64,000 nt of DNA from Streptomyces sp. NBC_00224 (GTDB lineage: Bacteria; Actinomycetota; Actinomycetes; Streptomycetales; Streptomycetaceae), in NCBI RefSeq assembly GCF_041435195.1, contig NZ_CP108106.1, positions 5,929,501 through 5,993,500 on the forward strand, given 5' to 3'. A program made the translations under genes and the position numbers. The notes beneath the pieces were generated by a model. That model saw nothing but the letters and a program-made list of their open reading frames with translations, was not told where the DNA came from and ran no database searches. This document shows, piece after piece, positions 59,298-64,000 of the stretch (position 1 is its first letter; every line of letters starts with the position of its first letter).

Positions 59298-60571
59298 GCC
59301 CCGCCGAGGCGCGTCCGCTGCCGGTCACCGTCGCCGGGGTGTACGGGGCCGCCGCCGCGCTCACCGTCTGGGCGCTGGCCTGGACCCTCTGGTACGGGGT
59401 CGTCGAGCCCGGGGTCGCGCTCGCCTTCGGGGGCCTCGTCGCCGTCGGGGAGCTGGCCCGCTGGGGGGACCGGGCCGGCGAGGGCACGGCGCGGGAGTCC
59501 GCGCCGCTCGGCTCGGCGGGCGCCCTCGCGTACGCCCTGCTCGGCCAGAACGCCGGGCACGCCACCCACCACGGCGTCCTCCAGGCCGTCGCCGTCGTCC
59601 TCGCCGCCGCCCTGGTCGGCGCCGTCCCGCACGTGGCCCTCGGCCGGGGCCCGACCCTGGACCAGGTGGCCCGGCGGGTGCTGACCGTCGCCTTCGCCGC
59701 CGCCTGCTTCCAGCCGCTCTACAACTCCGGCACGCTGGAGCTGTGGGTCGGGCACGGCCCGTACTACGCGCTCTTCCTGCTCCTCGTCCTCGTGCTCACC
59801 GCGCTGTGCGACGCGGTCGTCGCCGCCGCGCTGCTGCGCGCCCGCACCTCCTTCCCGTACGGCCCGCTGCTCCGCGACGAGCTGCGCGCGCTGCTCGGCG
59901 TCGGCTCGGCGGTCTGCGCAACCGGGGCCGTCATCGCGCTCGCGGTCGCCGTGGCGGGGCTGTGGGCGCTGCCGCTGTTCTGTGTGCCGCTGCTCCTCAC
60001 CCAGCTGGCCTTCCGGCGGTACGCGGCGGTGCGCACCACCTATCGGCAGACCATCACCTCGCTCGCCCGGGCCACCGAGATCGCCGGGTACACCCAGCCG
60101 GGCCACGCCCGCCGGGTCGCGGTGCTCAGCCGGGCCGTGGGGCGCGAGCTGGGGCTCTCCGAGCCCGAGCTGACCGTCCTTGAGTACGCGGCCCTGATGC
60201 ACGACATCGGGCAGCTCTCGCTGGTGGACCCGGTGCCCGCCGGGGCCACCGCGCCGCTGCCCGCCGCCGAGCAGCGCCGGATAGCCCTGCTCGGCGGGGC
60301 CGTGGTGCGCCAGACCGGGGTGCCCGCCGAGGTCGCGGTGATCGTGGAGCGGCAGGCCGACCCGTACCGCGAGCAGCCGCTGCCCGCCCGGATCGTGCGA
60401 ACCGTCAACGCCTACGACGATCTGGCGGGCTCCCCGGGCGGCCCAGGGAGCTCCCTGAGCGCCCTGGAACAGCTGCGGCTCGGCACCGGCCGGGACTACC
60501 AGCCCGAGGTCGTCGAATCACTCGCACGCGTCCTGGCCAGGGGCTGTCTGACCCTGGTGTCACCTGGGTAA
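59294..60571 (+). CDS. Membrane HD-domain protein with degenerate GYP region
   Basis: The 425-residue protein starts at an ATG overlapping the previous stop. About six membrane helices (residues 10-240) precede an HD domain with HARRVAVLSRAV near 272 and LMHDIGQLS near 302. The HHExxDGxGYP motif is missing: at that place the sequence reads ERQADPYREQPLP. It is probably catalytically inactive toward c-di-GMP or has another substrate. Coupled translation with the intact HD-GYP protein suggests a heteromeric membrane complex. Confidence 0.88.
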   Translation: MSPAEARPLPVTVAGVYGAAAALTVWALAWTLWYGVVEPGVALAFGGLVAVGELARWGDRAGEGTARESAPLGSAGALAYALLGQNAGHATHHGVLQAVAVVLAAALVGAVPHVALGRGPTLDQVARRVLTVAFAAACFQPLYNSGTLELWVGHGPYYALFLLLVLVLTALCDAVVAAALLRARTSFPYGPLLRDELRALLGVGSAVCATGAVIALAVAVAGLWALPLFCVPLLLTQLAFRRYAAVRTTYRQTITSLARATEIAGYTQPGHARRVAVLSRAVGRELGLSEPELTVLEYAALMHDIGQLSLVDPVPAGATAPLPAAEQRRIALLGGAVVRQTGVPAEVAVIVERQADPYREQPLPARIVRTVNAYDDLAGSPGGPGSSLSALEQLRLGTGRDYQPEVVESLARVLARGCLTLVSPG

Positions 60572-60685
60572 CCCAGGAGTAATGAGCGGCCTTCCGGCCG
60601 GGCATGGTTGGATGCGAAAGAACCCAGAAAACTGGGAGACCGTAAGACCGGCTCGGAGGCAGGTCGGTCTGGGCAGGCGGGAATC

Positions 60686-61675
60686 GTGAGGATCTTCGGC
60701 AAGGGACGGCACCGGCCCTCCGCCTCGTGGCGGCAGGCCACGGACCGTGCGTTCACGCTGATCGGCGACGGCAGGTACGAGGACGCCGGCGCGCTGCTGA
60801 CGCGCGCCGCGGACCTGGAACCGTGGCTCTCCGAGTCCTGGTTCAACCTGGCGCTGCTCCACAAGTTCCGGCACGACTGGGAACAGGCGCGGGCCGCGGG
60901 CCTGCGGGCCGTAGCGCTGCTCGACAAGGAGACCGGGGCCCCCGACTGGTGGAACGTGGGGATCGCCGCCACCGCGCTCCAGGACTGGCCGCTGGCCCGC
61001 CGCGCCTGGCAGGCGTACGGCCTCAAGGTGCGCGGCTACCAGGAGACCGCCACCGGCACCGCCGAGCCGTCCGGGATGGAGCTGGGCAGCGCGGCCGTGC
61101 GGCTCTCGCCCGAGGGCGAGGCCGAGGTGGTGTGGGGCCGCAGGCTGGACCCGGCGCGGATCGAGGTCCTGTCGATCCCGCTGCCGTCCTCCGGGCGGCG
61201 CTGGGGCGAGGTGGTCCTGCACGACGGGGTGCCGCACGGCGAGCGGACGGTCGCGGCCGGGCCCTCCTTCCCGGTCTTCGACGAGATCGAGCTCTGGGCG
61301 CCCTCGCCGGTGCCCACCTGGGTGGTGCTCCTGGAGGCCGCCACCGAGGCCGACCGGGACGCCCTTGAGCGGCTCGCGGCCGACGCGGGCTTCGCCGCCG
61401 AGGACTGGTCCTCGTCGGTGCGGCTGCTGTGCCGGGCCTGCTCGGAGTCGCGGATGCCCAGCGACGAGGGCGACGGCGAGCACCTGGACCCGCACGACCA
61501 CAGCGAGCCGGGCCACCCGGGCCCGCTGGGCCACCGCACGGCCGGGGACCTGTGGGTGCCGGAGCGCGAATGCGGCATCGCGGCGCCGCCCGGCCTGGTG
61601 CGCGGACTGCTCGACGGCTGGGTCGCGGACAGCCCGGACAGCCGCGAGTGGCGGGATCTCGAAGAAGTCTGCTGA
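60686..61675 (+). CDS. TPR-repeat protein
   Basis: The 329-residue product begins at GTG 60686 (GGCGGGA upstream), beginning VRIFGKGRHRPSASWRQATD. Two to three TPR-like repeats occupy residues 10-110 (YEDAGALLTRAADLEPWLSE, DWEQARAAGLRAVALLD, DWPLARRAWQAYG). The remainder is a mixed domain with LLCRACSESRMPSD and a His/Asp/Gly-rich loop (DPHDHSEPGHPG) near 270. Function unknown. It ends just before a MITE-like element. Confidence 0.82.
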   Translation: MRIFGKGRHRPSASWRQATDRAFTLIGDGRYEDAGALLTRAADLEPWLSESWFNLALLHKFRHDWEQARAAGLRAVALLDKETGAPDWWNVGIAATALQDWPLARRAWQAYGLKVRGYQETATGTAEPSGMELGSAAVRLSPEGEAEVVWGRRLDPARIEVLSIPLPSSGRRWGEVVLHDGVPHGERTVAAGPSFPVFDEIELWAPSPVPTWVVLLEAATEADRDALERLAADAGFAAEDWSSSVRLLCRACSESRMPSDEGDGEHLDPHDHSEPGHPGPLGHRTAGDLWVPERECGIAAPPGLVRGLLDGWVADSPDSREWRDLEEVC

Positions 61676-61685
61676 CCGTGCCCTC

Positions 61686-61873
61686 AGGGCCTGTCCGGCG
61701 GATCTGGTCGGCACGCGGGGGTCTGGCACGCCCATCTGCGGCGTTGTCGTCGGTTGCCGACGCTCCGCGTCGACGCCCTCCTCCGCCTTGCAGCTGGACG
61801 CGCCAGACCCCCGCTCACCAGCACCGAAAGCCCACCCAGGGCCGAAGCCGACCAGATCCGCCGGACAGGCCCT
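61686..61873. mobile_element. MITE-like element with 27-bp terminal inverted repeats
   Basis: Termini 61686-61712 and 61847-61873 are perfect 27-bp inverted repeats (AGGGCCTGTCCGGCGGATCT at the left end). A nested 13-bp pair sits at 61715-61727 and 61802-61814. The 188-bp element has no coding capacity. Its internal text resembles a repeat commonly seen in Streptomyces intergenic DNA. It fills the gap between the TPR and def genes, and its right end abuts TAGGCT (61873-61878), a possible def -10. Confidence 0.75.
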
Positions 61874-61921
61874 AGGCTGTACGGGTTCGGAATCGGGTTT
61901 TCAGGAAGGCGTACGGCGGAC

Positions 61922-62554
61922 ATGTCGCAGCAGGAGACGGACCAGCAGGTCGCGAACGACGGGTTCGTCGTCGACACGGAGGACTGCGAGGAGCGCGAGG
62001 AGGCGTACCGCGCGCGTGGCACCGCCCGGCCGATCACGGTCGTCGGCAACCCGGTGCTCCACAAGGAGTGCAAGGACGTCACCGCGTTCGACGGCGAGCT
62101 CGCGCAGCTGATCGACGACATGTTCGCCAGCCAGCGCGCCGCCGAGGGCGTGGGCCTGGCCGCCAACCAGATCGGCGTCGACCTCAAGGTCTTCGTCTAC
62201 GACTGCATGGACGACGAGGGCGTGCGCCACGTCGGCGTCGTGTGCAACCCGGTCCTTCAGGAGCTGCCGGCCGACCGCCGGGTCCTGGACGAGTCCAACG
62301 AGGGCTGCCTGTCCGTCCCGACGGCCTACGCCGAGCTGGCCCGCCCCGACTACGCCGAGGTCAGCGGCCAGGACGCCGAGGGCAACCCGATCAAGGTGCG
62401 CGGCACCGGCTACTTCGCCCGCTGCCTCCAGCACGAGACGGACCACCTGTACGGGTACCTGTACATCGACCGCCTCTCCAAGCGCGACCGCAAGGACGCG
62501 CTGAAGCAGATGGCCGAGGGCACCCCGCGCTACGAGGTCGTCCCGAACGCCTGA
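61922..62554 (+). CDS. def: Peptide deformylase
   Basis: The 210-residue enzyme has all three motifs: [10 protein letters not shown] near 79, EGCLSVP near 124 (zinc Cys) and QHETDHLYG near 167 (HExxH). An acidic N-terminal extension ([16 protein letters not shown]) is typical of actinobacterial forms. It removes the formyl group from nascent chains started on the fMet-tRNA encoded twice in this window. ATG 61922 begins MSQQETD. Confidence 0.95.
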   Translation: MSQQETDQQVANDGFVVDTEDCEEREEAYRARGTARPITVVGNPVLHKECKDVTAFDGELAQLIDDMFASQRAAEGVGLAANQIGVDLKVFVYDCMDDEGVRHVGVVCNPVLQELPADRRVLDESNEGCLSVPTAYAELARPDYAEVSGQDAEGNPIKVRGTGYFARCLQHETDHLYGYLYIDRLSKRDRKDALKQMAEGTPRYEVVPNA

Positions 62555-62565
62555 CGCTCACCCCG

Positions 62566-62618
62566 ACGTACGCGAAGGGGCCCCGCACCACACCGGTGCG
62601 GGGCCCCTTCGCGTACGT
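62566..62618. terminator. 24-bp bidirectional terminator between def and nrdB
   Basis: Perfect 24-bp arms (62566-62589 and 62595-62618) enclose 5 nt. It separates convergent def and nrdB and is the longest perfect terminator stem in the window. Confidence 0.9.
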
Positions 62619-62623
62619 ACGGC

Positions 62624-63640
62624 TTAGAACTCCTCGTCGAAGCCCACCGAGCCCTCGACCGCGACCTGGTACGCGGACGGGCGGCGCTCGAAGAAGTTCG
62701 TGAGCTCCTGGACGCCCTGGAGCTCCATGAACGAGAACGGGTTCGACGAGCCGTACACCGGGGCGAAGCCGAGGCGCTGGAGGCGCTGGTCGGCGACGCA
62801 CTGGAGGTACTCGCGCATCGACTCGGTGTTCATGCCCGGCAGGCCCTCGCCGCACAGGTCGCGGCCGAACTGGAGCTCGGCCTCCACCGCTTCCCTCATC
62901 ATGTCGGCGACCTGCTGCTGGAGCTGGTCGTCGAAGAGCTCCGGCTCCTCCTTGCGGACGGTGTCCACGACCTCGAAGGCGAAGTTCATGTGCATCGTCT
63001 CGTCGCGGAACACCCAGTTGGTGCCGGTGGCGAGGCCGTGCAGCAGACCGCGGCTGCGGAACCAGTACACGTACGCGAAGGCGCCGTAGAAGAACAGGCC
63101 CTCGATGCACGCGGCGAAGCAGATCAGGTTGAGCAGGAAGCGGCGGCGGTCGGCCTTCGTCTCCAGGCGCTCCAGCTTCTCGACCTCGTTGATCCACTTG
63201 AAGCAGAACTGCGCCTTCTCGCGGATGGAGGGGATCTCCTCGACCGCGTCGAACGCCGCGGCGCGGTCGTCCGGGTCGGGCAGATACGTGTCGAGCAGCG
63301 TCAGATAGAACTGGACGTGCACGGCCTCCTCGAAGAGCTGACGGCTCAGGTAGAGCCGCGCCTCGGGGGAGTTGATGTGCTTGTAGAGCGTCAGGACGAG
63401 GTTGTTCGACACGATCGAGTCGCCCGTCGCGAAGAACGCGACCAGACGGCCGATCATGTGCTGCTCGCCCGGCGTGAGCTTGGCGAGGTCGGCGACGTCG
63501 GAGTGGAGGTCGACCTCCTCCACCGTCCAGGTGTTCTTGATGGCGTCCCGGTAGCGCTCGTAGAAGTCCGGGTAGCGCATCGGGCGCAGGGTCAGCTCGA
63601 AGCCCGGGTCGAGAAGGTTCTTCTCGGAGTTGGTGGTCAT
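62624..63640 (-). CDS. nrdB: Ribonucleotide reductase class Ia small subunit
   Basis: The 338-residue protein has the di-iron ligands Asp (FATGDSIVSNN near 74), Glu and His (FEEAVHVQFY near 104), Glu (CIEGLFFYG near 173) and Glu/His (RDETMHMNF near 210). The tyrosyl-radical position, four residues after the first His, is Tyr. It ends GFDEEF. With NrdA it makes dNTPs aerobically. ATG 63640 overlaps the nrdA stop by one base (TAATG). Confidence 0.95.
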   Translation of the reverse strand: MTTNSEKNLLDPGFELTLRPMRYPDFYERYRDAIKNTWTVEEVDLHSDVADLAKLTPGEQHMIGRLVAFFATGDSIVSNNLVLTLYKHINSPEARLYLSRQLFEEAVHVQFYLTLLDTYLPDPDDRAAAFDAVEEIPSIREKAQFCFKWINEVEKLERLETKADRRRFLLNLICFAACIEGLFFYGAFAYVYWFRSRGLLHGLATGTNWVFRDETMHMNFAFEVVDTVRKEEPELFDDQLQQQVADMMREAVEAELQFGRDLCGEGLPGMNTESMREYLQCVADQRLQRLGFAPVYGSSNPFSFMELQGVQELTNFFERRPSAYQVAVEGSVGFDEEF

Positions 63641-64000
63641 TACTGGCAGGCCTCGCAGGACTCGGGGTTCTCAAGGGAGCAGGCGATCGCGTCGGCGTCG
63701 GGGGCCGCCTGCTGGACGGGGATCGGGGCGGCGGCCTGGGCGGCGCGGGCGATCCGGGTCGCCGGGCGCGAGCGCAGGTAGTACGTGGTCTTCAGACCCT
63801 GCTTCCAGGCGTACGCGTACATCGACGACAGCTTGCCGATGGTGGGCGTCTCCAGGAACAGGTTCAGCGACTGCGACTGGTCCAGGAACGGGGTGCGGGC
63901 CGCCGCCATGTCGATCAGGCCGCGCTGCGGGAGCTCCCACGCCGTGCGGTAGAGCGCGCGCACATCGGCGGGGATCCAGCTGAAGTCCTGGACCGAGCCG
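63640..64000 (-). CDS. nrdA: Ribonucleotide reductase class Ia large subunit, C-terminal part
   Basis: The gene continues beyond the right edge; about 119 C-terminal codons are visible. SSMYAYAWKQGLKTTYYLR is the conserved C-terminal part of the catalytic barrel, and the tail ends ESCEACQ with the redox-shuttle cysteine pair CxxC that regenerates the active-site disulfide. It is upstream of nrdB in one operon. The promoter and any regulatory box or riboswitch lie outside the window. Confidence 0.95.
   Translation of the reverse strand, partial: GSVQDFSWIPADVRALYRTAWELPQRGLIDMAAARTPFLDQSQSLNLFLETPTIGKLSSMYAYAWKQGLKTTYYLRSRPATRIARAAQAAAPIPVQQAAPDADAIACSLENPESCEACQ

Noticed and set aside
61889..61913. 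GGAAT before def as a sigma-R site
   Set aside because: At the 18-nt spacing the second box reads TAC, and at 17 GTA, not GTT.

Overview
This is chromosomal core DNA from a Streptomyces-type actinomycete. Codon third positions are almost always G or C. GTG and TTG starts are common, and many genes have actinomycete-only families. At least ten genes show a -10 hexamer only 6-7 nt before the start codon, the signature of leaderless transcripts. The gene order moeZ, alkyltransferase-like protein, adnA/adnB, nudC, mycoredoxin, uvrD2, whiB7-type regulator, ABC1 kinase, ThiF-like protein, DUF2342 protease, PDZ-Lon protease, UPF0182 matches, from memory, a block conserved across actinobacteria including mycobacteria. 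I see no prophage, IS transposase, CRISPR array or antibiotic cluster.

Layout. 1-4643: a four-gene cassette (PelF-like glycosyltransferase with a Gly/Tyr-rich insert, membrane protein, nucleotide-sugar epimerase, spherulin-4-like protein) that looks like a compact exopolysaccharide locus. 4644-12825: moeZ under a sigma-R-type promoter, a small membrane protein behind a structured leader, two paralogous lipoprotein peptidases and a large LPG-synthase-like membrane protein. 12993-26854: DNA repair and redox genes (alkyltransferase-like protein, AdnA, lipoprotein, AdnB, M20 peptidase, NudC, mycoredoxin, UvrD2). 26855-28532: the wblC (whiB7) autoregulated promoter, a long leader with a 113-codon upstream ORF and a terminator, wblC itself and two small proteins. 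28570-32078: ABC1 kinase, ThiF-like protein, YgjP-like metallopeptidase. 32196-35332: TerD-AIM24, AIM24, AIM24. 35444-44443: NUDIX, DUF2342 protease, SDR, MoaE, small membrane protein, PDZ-Lon, PPA1309, UPF0182. 44490-46715: two identical initiator tRNA genes flanking a SEL1-repeat gene. 46824-54766: Fur-type regulator and catalase (divergent), CBS protein, HisN, TetR, SMR transporter, and an aroA-rsgA operon. 54816-61675: SRAP protein, alpha/beta hydrolase, sigR-rsrA, two adjacent HD-domain membrane proteins, a TPR protein. 61686-64000: a MITE-like repeat, peptide deformylase, nrdB and the 3' end of nrdA.

How the genes work together. The window joins thiol-oxidative stress control (sigR/rsrA, and sigma-R-type promoters in front of moeZ, mycoredoxin and sigR), peroxide control (Fur-type repressor, catalase), ribosome-antibiotic stress control (wblC), DNA break repair (AdnAB, UvrD2, SRAP) and dNTP supply (NrdAB). 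The less understood parts are the PelF-like cassette, the TerD/AIM24 trio, the structured leader at 5960-6016 and the paired HD-GYP/degenerate HD proteins.
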